Translations under genes and position numbers: made by a program | Virus record (IMG/VR): IMGVR_UViG_3300031578_000004 | Location: 1 to 64,000 of that record | Source: a virus | DNA length: 64,000 nt | Strand: one strand, 5' to 3' | Shown here: positions 34,225-42,951 of the stretch, piece after piece | Layout: each line of letters opens with the position of its first letter | Position numbering within the stretch: the first letter of the stretch is position 1 | Notes under the pieces: model-generated | Told to the model about the DNA's origin: nothing | The model's database searches: none | Seen by the model: only the letters and a program-made list of their open reading frames with translations

Positions 34225-34242
34225 GTGTAATTTTACTTAATT

Positions 34243-35427
34243 TTAATCTTCGCCTAGTGCATCTAACCAAGATGTATCTTCTTCAGGTTCTTTTTTATCT
34301 ACGTCAAATGGCACTTCTCCATCCTCGTCATCCTCATCATCTTCAAGCATAAAATCAAATATTAAATCTTCATCTTTATATTTTTCTTCTTCTTTTAGTA
34401 TAATTGGTTTCTTATTATCATCTTCGCCAACCATTTTAATAGTAGGTCTACGAATAATCATTCTTTTTTCTTTAGTACCTCCAACAGCAAGTTTATTAAC
34501 TGCATCTTCCATTGTGTAAGCACCCATCTCAATTAATTCCATAATATCAGCAGGTATATCTTTTTCAGTGATATTTACTAATGATTGACCTTCTACTATA
34601 TCACCTTCAAGAGTTATTTCTGTATAACCCTTCTTAACCTTTAGTATTTTGTCAATAAACTTCTTAGTGTTTTCTGGATTCTTTTTATCTACTTCTAGGT
34701 CAAAAATCTTACTAAAAGCAATATTCTGTTTAACTAATTTGTCGTTATATTCTTTTATATAATCAACTATTCTAACTTTAATAGGATATAACGCTTTATC
34801 CTTATCTAACTTGCCAACACAATCTTTATTAATTAATACAGTTTGTGTAAACGTTGCCTTATACCTAGATGAATCGTCTACTTTTGATAAGAATATACTC
34901 TTAATTTCTTTTGATGCTTGAGTAACATCATTATAAGTTTTATATTTAAACTCACCCTTAACATTAATAACCATTCCACTTTCAAGATGCTCTTTTACAT
35001 ATTCAATTGCATCATATGCTGATAAAAATTTCTTAGCATATACTTTATCTTTCTTATCTTTTTCTAATCCAACAGTTATAAAGCATTTTTCACCTAGCGT
35101 TTCAAGTATATCTTCATCAAATCTGTCTTCCCAAGCTATTGTAAATCTGTTTTCAAAATCATCTACATCTTTGTCATTGTTATTCTTTTTCTTACCATGA
35201 ACATATAATACATTCTCTCTATCTGAGCCATATCCACCCATTAAGTCAGCATAGACTACATTACCATTTCCACAATCAACACCTAAGTTTAATTGATTCC
35301 AAATCCAATCTGACTTCTTGGAAGTTTCATCAATCTTAAATGTAAAATCTGTAATCTTAGCTTCACCTATAAACTGAAATAGTGATTGACCTTTCTTTAG
35401 TGGTTTTTTTACTTCTTGTTTAGCCAT
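34243..35427 (-). CDS. Probable phage single-strand DNA-binding protein
   Basis: 394 residues. A beta-rich body (IGEAKITDFTFKID, ADLMGGYGSDRENVLYVHG, VINVKGEFKYKT) suggests OB folds, and the C-terminus is a long acidic tail (EDDEDDEDGEVPFD, ending WLDALGED), the hallmark of SSB proteins that recruit partners. It is first in the replication operon, next to the Sak4-type ATPase. No sequence family is recognised with certainty. Confidence 0.55.
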   Translation of the reverse strand: MAKQEVKKPLKKGQSLFQFIGEAKITDFTFKIDETSKKSDWIWNQLNLGVDCGNGNVVYADLMGGYGSDRENVLYVHGKKKNNNDKDVDDFENRFTIAWEDRFDEDILETLGEKCFITVGLEKDKKDKVYAKKFLSAYDAIEYVKEHLESGMVINVKGEFKYKTYNDVTQASKEIKSIFLSKVDDSSRYKATFTQTVLINKDCVGKLDKDKALYPIKVRIVDYIKEYNDKLVKQNIAFSKIFDLEVDKKNPENTKKFIDKILKVKKGYTEITLEGDIVEGQSLVNITEKDIPADIMELIEMGAYTMEDAVNKLAVGGTKEKRMIIRRPTIKMVGEDDNKKPIILKEEEKYKDEDLIFDFMLEDDEDDEDGEVPFDVDKKEPEEDTSWLDALGED

Positions 35428-35495
35428 TATATATGTATCCTCCTAATATTCTATTATTATTTTTATAGTTATCATTCTTTATATTGCATTGTTCC

Positions 35496-35585
35496 TTATA
35501 ATTCAGTATATTTTATTTTAATAGGTGGACTTTTAGCTCTACGGATAACTTTACGTATGCCCTTCTTGAACTTTATACTTATCAA
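35496..35585 (-). CDS. Possible 29-residue basic peptide
   Basis: A TTG-started frame behind AAGGAG encodes a Lys/Arg-rich peptide (KFKKGIRKVIRRAK). The ribosome site almost touches the TTG, so the start is uncertain. It sits in the 194-base gap upstream of the SSB-like gene, which otherwise shows only an ACTATAAAA word (near 35463) without a -35 or -10. Confidence 0.3.
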   Translation of the reverse strand: MISIKFKKGIRKVIRRAKSPPIKIKYTEL

Positions 35586-35621
35586 CTCCTTATAATTATT
35601 TTAAAATTTCAATATTCTATC

Positions 35622-35825
35622 CTAACACAACTCTAACCATCTAATGCTAAAATTATAATCACTACCTACTAAATAGTAACTAGCATCACTATCAGTACCA
35701 AAATACCTATCCACAATAAATTCTTTATCAAACATTTCATTTAACTCATATTGAGGTATTCCAGATTCATACTGTGTTGTAGTTGTTTTAACTTTTACTT
35801 TTTCTCCAACTTCGATTAATTCCAT
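35622..35825 (-). CDS. Small beta-barrel-like protein
   Basis: 67 residues. VGEKVKVKTTTTQYE and later SYYLVGSDYNFSIRWLEL look like an SH3/KOW-type barrel. GAGGGAG site. Function unknown. Confidence 0.5.
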   Translation of the reverse strand: MELIEVGEKVKVKTTTTQYESGIPQYELNEMFDKEFIVDRYFGTDSDASYYLVGSDYNFSIRWLELC

Positions 35826-35837
35826 AATATCTCCCTC

Positions 35838-36173
35838 TTAATTAACCATATAATCTTTTATATCACTAGCTCTCCTATGTCTAGCCATTTGAACGTTTAC
35901 ATCAGCCTTAAATCTGCCTTCTTTATTCTGTATTACCTGTCTCATCTTATGTACTGATATAATTGATAAATCCATAATATGTAAATCCTTTAAATCTTTT
36001 GCACCAAGTTCTTCACAACACTTCAAATACAATGTCGTATCATTTGCTCTAGTCTCTGGATAATATTCTAATGTGTGTTCTACAAGGTCTTTAATTGTAT
36101 TTAGGTGATTGGTTATTGAATTTATTGTAGTCGTATTTGTGTTTGTGTTAATGTTTGTAACCTCCTTATTCAT
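35838..36173 (-). CDS. Conserved phage helical protein
   Basis: 111 residues: Thr/Asn-rich start, then VEHTLEYYPETRANDTTLYLKCCEELG and a basic HKMRQVIQNKEGRF region with RHRRA. This pattern recurs near replication genes of Firmicute phages; a DNA-binding role is plausible but unproven. Confidence 0.6.
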   Translation of the reverse strand: MNKEVTNINTNTNTTTINSITNHLNTIKDLVEHTLEYYPETRANDTTLYLKCCEELGAKDLKDLHIMDLSIISVHKMRQVIQNKEGRFKADVNVQMARHRRASDIKDYMVN

Positions 36174-36197
36174 TTAGTTTTATATTTCTCTTTTATA

Positions 36198-36310
36198 TTT
36201 TTTATAATTTAAAGTGAAATTCTCCGCACTCAATCCCTACAGCCATCTTTCAAACTGAGCTAAGTCATAGATGGATACGATTTTTTCATCACTTAGGGAC
36301 TTTCCCTATC
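36198..36310 (-). other. Structured noncoding segment
   Basis: 113 bases with no good reading frame and higher GC than the surroundings. On the minus strand AGTCCCTA and TAGGGATT can pair (8 bp with one G-U) around an inner 6-bp stem CCATCT/AGATGG; AAGTGA/TCACTT and CTAAGT/ACTTAG are competing helices. It could be a leader or small RNA. No known RNA family was recognised. Confidence 0.4.
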
Positions 36311-36317
36311 TATTGTA

Positions 36318-36509
36318 TTAAACTTCAACCACTTCATCAGTAACTAATTGACATTGTAATTTTGTATTCTTTATATTTGTTCTCACTATGTAATATTGAT
36401 TCAAATGTTTATAATATGGATAACCAAACATATTTGCCTCAATCATTAAATGCTCATTTGTTACTGCTTCATTCTTTAGTATGTAATTGCTATTAATTCT
36501 TCTTATCAT
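36318..36509 (-). CDS. Small protein of unknown function
   Basis: 63 residues, two strands and a helix (ILKNEAVTNEHLMIEANMFG), basic start. GGAG site. Nothing recognised. Confidence 0.45.
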   Translation of the reverse strand: MIRRINSNYILKNEAVTNEHLMIEANMFGYPYYKHLNQYYIVRTNIKNTKLQCQLVTDEVVEV

Positions 36510-36518
36510 ATGTATCTC

Positions 36519-36773
36519 CTATATAACGTCAAATCTATATGTAGAATTTTCTGTATACACCCAAATTCCTCCATCTGTCTCTTCAAACTTTTCTACGTAT
36601 GAAGTTCTCATTGCTTTACCTTTTAATTCTTCTGAATCATACTCAAACCACATTGGAGTATTTATTTCTAAATAGGATATTAAACCAGTTCTACCTATTG
36701 TATGTTGAGCAGATTCTTTTGGAGTCTTTGCATCCTTTTCATAAACAGCACCTATTATGTATCTTTGTTGCAT
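36519..36773 (-). CDS. Small beta-rich protein
   Basis: 84 residues with alternating strands (MWFEYDSEELKGKAMRTSYV, GGIWVYTENSTYRFDV). AAGGAGG site; first gene after the promoter at 36818. Confidence 0.5.
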   Translation of the reverse strand: MQQRYIIGAVYEKDAKTPKESAQHTIGRTGLISYLEINTPMWFEYDSEELKGKAMRTSYVEKFEETDGGIWVYTENSTYRFDVI

Positions 36774-36817
36774 GTTTTCCTCCTTACTATTTTTATATTA
36801 TTTGTTATTACTTATTA

Positions 36818-36859
36818 AGTATATCACAGATTTGTAGCGTGTCAATATGTAGTTTTATA
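36818..36859 (-). promoter_or_regulatory. Promoter, TTGACA-N16-TATACT with TATAAAA box at 7 bp
   Basis: Minus-strand TTGACA (36840-36845), 16-bp spacer, TATACT (36818-36823), TATAAAA (36853-36859) ending 7 bp before the -35. Drives 36773 leftwards and perhaps the whole replication operon. Confidence 0.85.
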
Positions 36860-36863
36860 GTTT

Positions 36864-37055
36864 TTATTCTTCATCTAACAAATATTTATAACTATATAAT
36901 TCTTCATTTAATTCATCCGCCCAAGTAATTAAATCATCAATTTTTACATTTTCAGATACAAAAATTGAATATTCATGTATTGCTCTACTTAATTCTTGTA
37001 TTCTTAATAATTTATGTATTCTTTTAGGGGTTACACCCAATGGTGGTTTATTCAT
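36864..37055 (-). CDS. Stand-alone 'PLGVTPK' helical domain
   Basis: 63 residues from the ATG at 37055 (GGAGG, 11 nt). KPPLGVTPKRIHKLLRIQEL and a final ITWADELNEEL helix equal the C-terminal domain of the protein at 17380, so the two are paralogues. A common tiny protein of clostridial phages with unknown role. Confidence 0.6.
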   Translation of the reverse strand: MNKPPLGVTPKRIHKLLRIQELSRAIHEYSIFVSENVKIDDLITWADELNEELYSYKYLLDEE

Positions 37056-37110
37056 CAAAATAATTTCCTCCTTTTCCTATAAAATCTCCATACTGAAGTT
37101 ATTTTATAAT

Positions 37111-37173
37111 CAACAATGGGATGATATAGAGAGGAATTACCAGAGTAACCCATTTTCTATAGTCCCATTGTTG
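37111..37173 (-). other. Long three-part intergenic hairpin
   Basis: CAACAATGGGA (37111-37121) pairs perfectly with 37163-37173; inside it TATAGA/TCTATA and a small TTAC/GTAA hairpin can stack. It follows the stop of the coiled-coil gene, but no T run follows on the minus strand, so it may act in RNA stability or attenuation rather than simple termination. Confidence 0.6.
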
Positions 37174-37183
37174 TTCTCATTTA

Positions 37184-37900
37184 TTATTCTTCCTCTTCAA
37201 TATCCTCTTCAACATTCCTATTTAACCAATCACAATACTTCTTACATTCTTCTTTTGAACTAAACAACGTGTCATCAAGGTCTGAAGCCACCGATTCATC
37301 AAATACATTAACAAGTTGAGTAAATTCCAGTTTGTTCCATCTATAATCATCGCCACTTCTATCTTGATATTTTGGAGTAATACCAAATTTCTTTTCATAA
37401 CTGTCTGATTTATATAAGTTTAATATTTGTATTACAGAATGTTTAGGTACATAATAAGCATAATTTTTCAAACATAAACAATCTTTTTGTACAATATCAC
37501 CTTTTAGAGAAGTATATGTAACCTTTCTATTTTCGTCACAATCTTTACATTTTCTTTTCATTTTATATGTATGTACTGCATAATATCCACTATATTGCTC
37601 TTCAAATGGTTTTAATAATTCTGAAAACTTCTTACGGTAGAAGTTACTTTCTAGGCTACTTTCTAATGTCTTTTCTCTAGCATCTAACACCCTTTGTTTT
37701 TGCTCTACTTGATTTTGTGAATCTCTTAATTTTTTATTTTCCTCTTTAAGCCTTGTATTCTCAGATTTAGTATTTTCTATACTAGACTTAACACTGTCTA
37801 ATAAAGCATCCTTCATTTTCTGTTGATACTCTATTAGTATCTCATCGGCTACAGTTGGTTCGTAATATGGTTCATTGTTGTAATCATCTTCGTAAAACAT
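37184..37900 (-). CDS. Phage coiled-coil protein with zinc motif
   Basis: 238 residues: an acidic Tyr-rich start, a coiled coil (about 40-90), then CKDCDENRKVTYTS..DCLC with four cysteines, and a C-terminal domain ending in an acidic tail. The layout is seen in other clostridial phages near replication genes. Role unknown. GGGAGG site. Confidence 0.6.
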   Translation of the reverse strand: MFYEDDYNNEPYYEPTVADEILIEYQQKMKDALLDSVKSSIENTKSENTRLKEENKKLRDSQNQVEQKQRVLDAREKTLESSLESNFYRKKFSELLKPFEEQYSGYYAVHTYKMKRKCKDCDENRKVTYTSLKGDIVQKDCLCLKNYAYYVPKHSVIQILNLYKSDSYEKKFGITPKYQDRSGDDYRWNKLEFTQLVNVFDESVASDLDDTLFSSKEECKKYCDWLNRNVEEDIEEEE

Positions 37901-37933
37901 TATTTATCTTTCCTCCCTAATAATATTATTTAT

Positions 37934-38146
37934 TTAATATATCTTATCACTTAACCTATCAACTAATTCATATATTTCTTTTATTTCTGACAGAGCAGTA
38001 AGTGGTTCTAGTTTGTCTTTTATCTCATTTAGATAACATTCTATATCATTAATAGTGTCTTTTGCATCTTCTAGTGTTATATAAGTTATTCCATCAAAAT
38101 CTATACTATCTCGCTCTAAGTCTTTTCTAAATTCACCTTTTGACAA
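37934..38146 (-). CDS. Small helical protein
   Basis: 70 residues, TTG start behind AAGGAG; helix-rich (DAKDTINDIECYLNEIKDKL). Nothing recognised. Confidence 0.5.
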   Translation of the reverse strand: MSKGEFRKDLERDSIDFDGITYITLEDAKDTINDIECYLNEIKDKLEPLTALSEIKEIYELVDRLSDKIY

Positions 38147-38191
38147 TTGATTTCTCCTTTCTTTTTATATGTTTATATTAATTATGTATCA

Positions 38192-38227
38192 GATAGTAGA
38201 GAAGGGAATTAACCCTTTCTCCCTATC
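38192..38227 (-). other. Hairpin spanning the ligA stop codon
   Basis: GATAGGGAGAAAGGG pairs with a nearby CCCTTCTCTACTATC with small bulges, a TTAA loop and the ligA TAA inside. No T run follows. One of several such hairpins between replication genes. Confidence 0.45.
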
Positions 38228-40179
38228 ATTTCATTAAACTGTTGCTCTGTAATTATAGGTACTCCCACTTCTTTAGCTTTTTGATTTTTACCAGACACAG
38301 AAGTAATATCACTATTTATTAAATATGCTGTATTCTTTGATACACTTCCTGATAACTTCCCATTGAGTGAAATTATTAAGTCCCCTAATTCATTCCTATT
38401 CTTATAGGTTGTGACTTCACCAGTAACTACAAACGTTTTACCTGTTAAATCTGTTAGTGTATTATTAACTTTCTTTTCTTCTTGAATAATCTCAAGTTCT
38501 TCAATTAAATAAATCCACATTCTTGATTCATTTTTATCCTTATACCATTTATTAATTGACTCACTTGTAATACTACCGAAATCCTCTAATTTACTAAAAT
38601 TAAATCCAAAACTACAAGCTCTTAAAAATTCTTGTAAATTATTATTAAAATATTTCGCAATTGTTTTACTTGACGAAACACCTATATTTGGTATTCCTAA
38701 AGCATATATGAAGCTACTTAATTTAGCTTTTCTTGATTTATCTATGGCTTGAATAAGTTTATTATAACTTCTATCTCCCCAGCCTTCTAATTCAAGGATT
38801 TCACACTTATAATCTTCGAGACCGTAAATATCATCAAAATATTGTATAAAACCTTTACTGATAAACAATTCAATTCCTGCTTCAGAGAATCCATCTATAT
38901 TCATTGCATTCTTTGAACAGAAATGCACAACTTTATTAATCAACTTAGCAGGACAATTATCATTTTCACAGAATAAAAATCTTGCTTCTTTAGGTCTTCT
39001 AATAATAATATTACTTTCACATGAAGGACAATGCATATCTATTTTATAAGCACCAGAACGAGTTAGGTTATCTTCTATTTGAGGAATTACTGCATTGGCT
39101 CGATAAACCGTAACTATATCTCCTACACCTAATTCTAGTTCTTCAAATATATCATAATTGTGTAAACTTGCCCTTGATACTTCTACTCCATCAATATTAG
39201 TAGTATCAAATAATCCTGTAATTGAAACCATTCCTGTACGAGTAGTATTTAATTCTACCCCTCTAAATATTGTTTCATTTGTTTCATCAATCCACTTGAG
39301 AGCAAACATATTTTTGGTATGATGTCCTGTAAGACCTTGCATTTTACCATATATTATATCATTAAATTCAAATATCAATCCATCTGTCAGATAATCAAGT
39401 GTTTCAATTTGTCTTTTAAAATAACCAATTGCATTATTTATATTGTTATTAGTAACATCTACACTTTCAACTACATCAAATCCTAAAGATTTTAAAAATT
39501 CAAACTGTAGATTTTTATATAGGATATAATTATCACACTTTACAATTCCAAATGTTATAAATATAAGATTTCTATTCTTCGTAATTGTAGCATCTAATTG
39601 TCTTACGCTTCCTGCTGCCAAATTTCTAGGACTTGAATAAGGCTCTTCGCCTTTAGCTATTAATTCAGCATTTATTCTTTCAAAATCTTTAAATGTAACT
39701 AATCCTTCTCCACGAATTTCAAGATAGTTTTTATATTCTATTGTTAAAGGAATATTAGTAAAAGTTCTTACGGTGTGTGTTACATCCTCGCCGATATCAC
39801 CCCCACCACGTGTAATTGCTTGTAGAAACTTACCATCAATGTATTTTAATACCAACGTTAAACCGTCTAACTTCCATGATAATACACAATTTTGATTGCC
39901 CATGAATTTAATTACATCAGTTATATCTTTTGATTTCTCTGCTGATAACATAGGTTCTGTATGTTGTACTTTTGTTAGACTATCTATTATTTCACCTTGA
40001 ACCTTTTGAGTTGGTGATGAAGACATAATATAGTTTGTTTGTTGCTCAAGTGTTTCTAATTCTGAATATAACTTATCATATTCTTTATCTGTAATTTCAG
40101 GCTTATCTTGAGTGTAATATAATTTACTATGATAATTACAAAGTTTAATTAACTCTTGAATCCTTTTAATATTTTCCAT
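38209..40179 (-). CDS. ligA: NAD-dependent DNA ligase
   Basis: 656 residues from the ATG at 40179 (GGAGGGAATATAT before it); the frame is open further up but without a ribosome site. YYTQDKPEITDKEYD (NMN-binding Ia domain), adenylation lysine K103 in SWKLDGL, a four-cysteine zinc finger (CPSC..CENDNCPAK), helix-hairpin-helix repeats and a C-terminal BRCT domain give the full bacterial LigA layout. Seals nicks at the phage fork. Unusual among phages, most of which use ATP ligases. Confidence 0.93.
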   Translation of the reverse strand: MENIKRIQELIKLCNYHSKLYYTQDKPEITDKEYDKLYSELETLEQQTNYIMSSSPTQKVQGEIIDSLTKVQHTEPMLSAEKSKDITDVIKFMGNQNCVLSWKLDGLTLVLKYIDGKFLQAITRGGGDIGEDVTHTVRTFTNIPLTIEYKNYLEIRGEGLVTFKDFERINAELIAKGEEPYSSPRNLAAGSVRQLDATITKNRNLIFITFGIVKCDNYILYKNLQFEFLKSLGFDVVESVDVTNNNINNAIGYFKRQIETLDYLTDGLIFEFNDIIYGKMQGLTGHHTKNMFALKWIDETNETIFRGVELNTTRTGMVSITGLFDTTNIDGVEVSRASLHNYDIFEELELGVGDIVTVYRANAVIPQIEDNLTRSGAYKIDMHCPSCESNIIIRRPKEARFLFCENDNCPAKLINKVVHFCSKNAMNIDGFSEAGIELFISKGFIQYFDDIYGLEDYKCEILELEGWGDRSYNKLIQAIDKSRKAKLSSFIYALGIPNIGVSSSKTIAKYFNNNLQEFLRACSFGFNFSKLEDFGSITSESINKWYKDKNESRMWIYLIEELEIIQEEKKVNNTLTDLTGKTFVVTGEVTTYKNRNELGDLIISLNGKLSGSVSKNTAYLINSDITSVSGKNQKAKEVGVPIITEQQFNEMIGRKG

Positions 40180-40195
40180 ATATATTCCCTCCTTC

Positions 40196-40651
40196 TTAAT
40201 AATTGTCATAGTATCTATATAGACTAGACACACTAATATCTCTTTCTATACTACCATCATATATTACATATGTATTGATTAACTTCCCACCTAGTCTTTC
40301 TATTTCATTTTTTATCGCATTTCTAGTCTTACCACTGTAAAAACTATCATCTATGAATATATAATCTTCAGTTTTTATTTTGTATTCTAAGTATGTTAAA
40401 TCTTTTATTTTTATATTCTTTCTTAGTCCACCACTTACAACTATAATATTGGGATGGCTACTAAACAAATTCTTAAAGAATACACCGAATTTACCAGATA
40501 CTATTATATTCTTTCTATCATGTTTTATAGAGTCAAATAAATCATATACTACTGGTATTTCTTGTATTGTTTTATCAAGATGGTCAAAGAATTTTTCTCC
40601 GCCTTTATGTTGCTCTAAACATTGTCTTACTATTTCGTCTAATAAATTCAA
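40196..40651 (-). CDS. Phosphoribosyltransferase-like protein
   Basis: 151 residues, TTG start behind GGAGG. DYIFIDDSFYSGKTRNAI is a PRPP-binding loop (hydrophobic strand, two acids, then a Gly-Lys-Thr turn) of the type I PRTase fold, and IIVSGKFGVFF fits the first strand and loop. Substrate unknown; nucleobase salvage or a regulatory role. Lies between ligA and the promoter at 40674. Confidence 0.65.
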   Translation of the reverse strand: MNLLDEIVRQCLEQHKGGEKFFDHLDKTIQEIPVVYDLFDSIKHDRKNIIVSGKFGVFFKNLFSSHPNIIVVSGGLRKNIKIKDLTYLEYKIKTEDYIFIDDSFYSGKTRNAIKNEIERLGGKLINTYVIYDGSIERDISVSSLYRYYDNY

Positions 40652-40673
40652 ATGTATTCCTCCTTTTATATAA

Positions 40674-40715
40674 ATTATATCATAGATATTTAGCGTGTCA
40701 ATGCGTAATTTTATA
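40674..40715 (-). promoter_or_regulatory. Promoter, TTGACA-N16-TATAAT with TATAAAA box at 7 bp
   Basis: Minus-strand TTGACA (40696-40701), 16-bp spacer, TATAAT (40674-40679), TATAAAA (40709-40715). Sequence around the -35 (TTGACACGCTA) is the same as at the 36.8 kb promoter. Confidence 0.88.
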
Positions 40716-40731
40716 TTATTTGTTTATAATA

Positions 40732-40917
40732 CTATATTAATTCCACAAAATCAGATGCTTTTACTATTTCAAGTAACAAATCAAATTTACTATTTCTTAA
40801 TTCTTCTACTTGCAAAATCACATATTGAGAACTTTCAATCACTCCCATATTTGTATTTGCAAAGTTTGAATCATGATGCACTTTAACTATTTTACTTTTG
40901 GGGTGAGACTTTACCAT
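40732..40917 (-). CDS. Small protein of unknown function
   Basis: 61 residues; basic start, then a beta strand and helix (YVILQVEELRNSKFDLLLEIV). GGAG site. Nothing recognised. Confidence 0.45.
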   Translation of the reverse strand: MVKSHPKSKIVKVHHDSNFANTNMGVIESSQYVILQVEELRNSKFDLLLEIVKASDFVELI

Positions 40918-40933
40918 TCTTATGTCTCCTTTC

Positions 40934-41134
40934 TTATTTAGTCCACAAGTAATCTAAAAAATCTATATACTCATTAAGCTTCTCAATAGTAATTCTTTCA
41001 AAAGACTTTTCTTCCATTCTAAACTCATATTCACTACTTCTTATAAAGTCTAAATAATTTTCCACTGGCATTATAACTGAAAGAGTATCAAAATTACATC
41101 TTTGGTTTAACTTTTCTTGTACTGCTTTATCCAT
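40934..41134 (-). CDS. Small acidic helical protein
   Basis: 66 residues ending in KLNEYIDFLDYLW. AAGGAG site before ATG. Nothing recognised. Confidence 0.45.
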   Translation of the reverse strand: MDKAVQEKLNQRCNFDTLSVIMPVENYLDFIRSSEYEFRMEEKSFERITIEKLNEYIDFLDYLWTK

Positions 41135-41145
41135 TTACAATCTCC

Positions 41146-41454
41146 TTACTCATACTCATTAACACATTCAATATCCTTCAATTCTTCTTTAGTCAAAGGC
41201 AATACATGTTGTTCTAATATATCAAAACCTCTGAAACTAAAATTATATTTATGTCCACATAAACGACAATACATATGGAATTCCTGACCATTTCCATCTG
41301 ATTCATAAAATTCTAAAGTGCCATCATCATTAATATAATATTCAGTATAAGTATTATCTTCAATCTTTAATACTAGCCTATTATCATCTTCATTTTCTTT
41401 ATAATACTTAATACAGTCTATATTCTTACATTTGAATTTTTTATTTATTTTCAT
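41146..41454 (-). CDS. Zinc-ribbon-like small protein
   Basis: 102 residues. CKNIDC near residue 9 and CRLCGH near residue 63 could bind one zinc; the stretch between is an acidic beta region. Function unknown. Confidence 0.5.
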   Translation of the reverse strand: MKINKKFKCKNIDCIKYYKENEDDNRLVLKIEDNTYTEYYINDDGTLEFYESDGNGQEFHMYCRLCGHKYNFSFRGFDILEQHVLPLTKEELKDIECVNEYE

Positions 41455-41469
41455 AATTTCCTCCTTTTT

Positions 41470-42558
41470 CTAACTAATTTCAAACTTATAACGCTCATCG
41501 CTATCATCTGAATAGCTTTCAATATCACATATATCTTTACTCATGACCTGTTCAAAACTTACGTCATAATTTTTAATAATAAAGGTTTTAGCTTCTCCTA
41601 TGTTTTTAAAATCTTGTACGGCTACTTCTTTATCATCATAATCTTTTACAATTAATCTAATACCACTTAAAGTAATGTCTAACAAACTAATAATCTCTTT
41701 TACTTCAGCAACATTAGACCATTTTCTCAAAACAATATCAAAATCTTTGTTCTTTTTTAAATCTTGAATTTCTGACTCTTCAAGTAATTTAACACAATTC
41801 AAAGCAATATCATGTAAACCGCAATCTAACAACGCTATTATTACTTTAGTTTTATAATAATCATACTGTTTAAAATATTTAACTAAACCATTTTCAAGTA
41901 AATATCTTATATTTGTTTTAGATGCTGTACTAGTATCTTTTCTGTTGAAATTACTTTTTATTGTATTGTCATAATCATTGCTAAGTATTATATCTTTTAG
42001 TGAAATTTCAAATTCTGTAAATGTTTCTTTTATGTATTTAAAGTAGTCATACAATCTTATGTCATAACCTTCGTTTGCATATGAAAGATTCTCAAACATC
42101 TGAGATGAAAAATCCTCAAGTAATCTATCATTATACATTTCTTGAAATACCTCTTCTTTGTTTGCAAATTTCTTGACAACATCAAACTCTGAAACCTCAT
42201 AAATTACCCTTGTTAAATAACTATAATTATTTCTTACTTCGTTTGAAGCCAATGGTTTAATTTTATATATTATATAATTATCATAATCATATAAATAAGT
42301 TGTAAATGAAGAGTTATATATAGTGTCTAATGTAAATTTACAATTATATAAGTTACAATATCCAGAGTCTAATTGTTTAATTGTATCTTGTTGTTGTTTT
42401 AAGTTTTTATTTTTTTCTTTTAGTTCATCTGCTGACAACTTTTTCTTATCTTTCTGTGGTTTAAAATGATTTTCTCCATATTTACACAAAGTCAAATAAC
42501 AATTTTCAAGTGGTACTTTTACATTATATTTTTCTAGTGGTAATGAGTAAAAAGCCAT
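41470..42558 (-). CDS. Unrecognised 362-residue protein
   Basis: Starts MAFYSLPLEKYNV, has a charged linker (about 38-60), a Tyr-rich beta region and a helical C-terminal half with repeated LLDCGLHDIALNCVKLLEESEI-like helices. No enzyme or binding motif is seen. GGGGAGG site. Its size makes it the largest unknown in this stretch. Confidence 0.55.
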   Translation of the reverse strand: MAFYSLPLEKYNVKVPLENCYLTLCKYGENHFKPQKDKKKLSADELKEKNKNLKQQQDTIKQLDSGYCNLYNCKFTLDTIYNSSFTTYLYDYDNYIIYKIKPLASNEVRNNYSYLTRVIYEVSEFDVVKKFANKEEVFQEMYNDRLLEDFSSQMFENLSYANEGYDIRLYDYFKYIKETFTEFEISLKDIILSNDYDNTIKSNFNRKDTSTASKTNIRYLLENGLVKYFKQYDYYKTKVIIALLDCGLHDIALNCVKLLEESEIQDLKKNKDFDIVLRKWSNVAEVKEIISLLDITLSGIRLIVKDYDDKEVAVQDFKNIGEAKTFIIKNYDVSFEQVMSKDICDIESYSDDSDERYKFEIS

Positions 42559-42747
42559 TTATAATAACCTCCCCTGTTTATCATACGTAGTGTACTTATT
42601 TTTATTTTCTTCTTTCTTTTGTTCTAAAGTGAATAATTTTATCTTTAGTCTATTATTTAAATATGTAATATAGGCTTCAACCTCTAGTAGTATTAAGAAT
42701 ATTATAAAGAAAGTTAATATTGGATGCTCAAAACACCATTCTTTCAT
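42559..42747 (-). CDS. Small membrane-anchored protein
   Basis: 62 residues: short N-terminus, one membrane helix (about 9-31, PILTFFIIFLILLEVEAYITY), charged cytoplasmic tail. AAAAGGAG site. Confidence 0.55.
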   Translation of the reverse strand: MKEWCFEHPILTFFIIFLILLEVEAYITYLNNRLKIKLFTLEQKKEENKNKYTTYDKQGRLL

Positions 42748-42749
42748 AT

Positions 42750-42938
42750 TTACTTCTCCTTTTTATTATCAGTGCAATAGAAACCGCCACCTGTAAAAAT
42801 TGTACCGATAGGCGTATATACTCTATCAGATGTAGCACTACAGTTTGGGCATTGTTCCACTTCACTATATTCAGATAGTTTTCTATCTACCTCAAAACAA
42901 CCACATCTATAGGGACATTTATAACGATATGTAGGCAT
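42750..42938 (-). CDS. FmdB-type zinc-ribbon protein
   Basis: 62 residues. MPTYRYKCPYRCGCFE, CPNCSA and GTIFTGGGFYCTDN match the FmdB putative regulatory family, with the first CxxC slightly expanded. Seen in many phages and bacteria; it folds as a zinc ribbon that probably binds nucleic acid or protein. Confidence 0.8.
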   Translation of the reverse strand: MPTYRYKCPYRCGCFEVDRKLSEYSEVEQCPNCSATSDRVYTPIGTIFTGGGFYCTDNKKEK

Positions 42939-42951
42939 ATATTTATACCTC

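Noticed and set aside
35428-35495. Promoter before the SSB-like gene based on ACTATAAAA
   Set aside because: The word is present but neither a -35 nor a -10 at acceptable spacing follows.
36230-36290. Possible tRNA (TTAGCTCAGTTT looks like a D-arm)
   Set aside because: No acceptor stem, anticodon arm or T-loop could be drawn around it.
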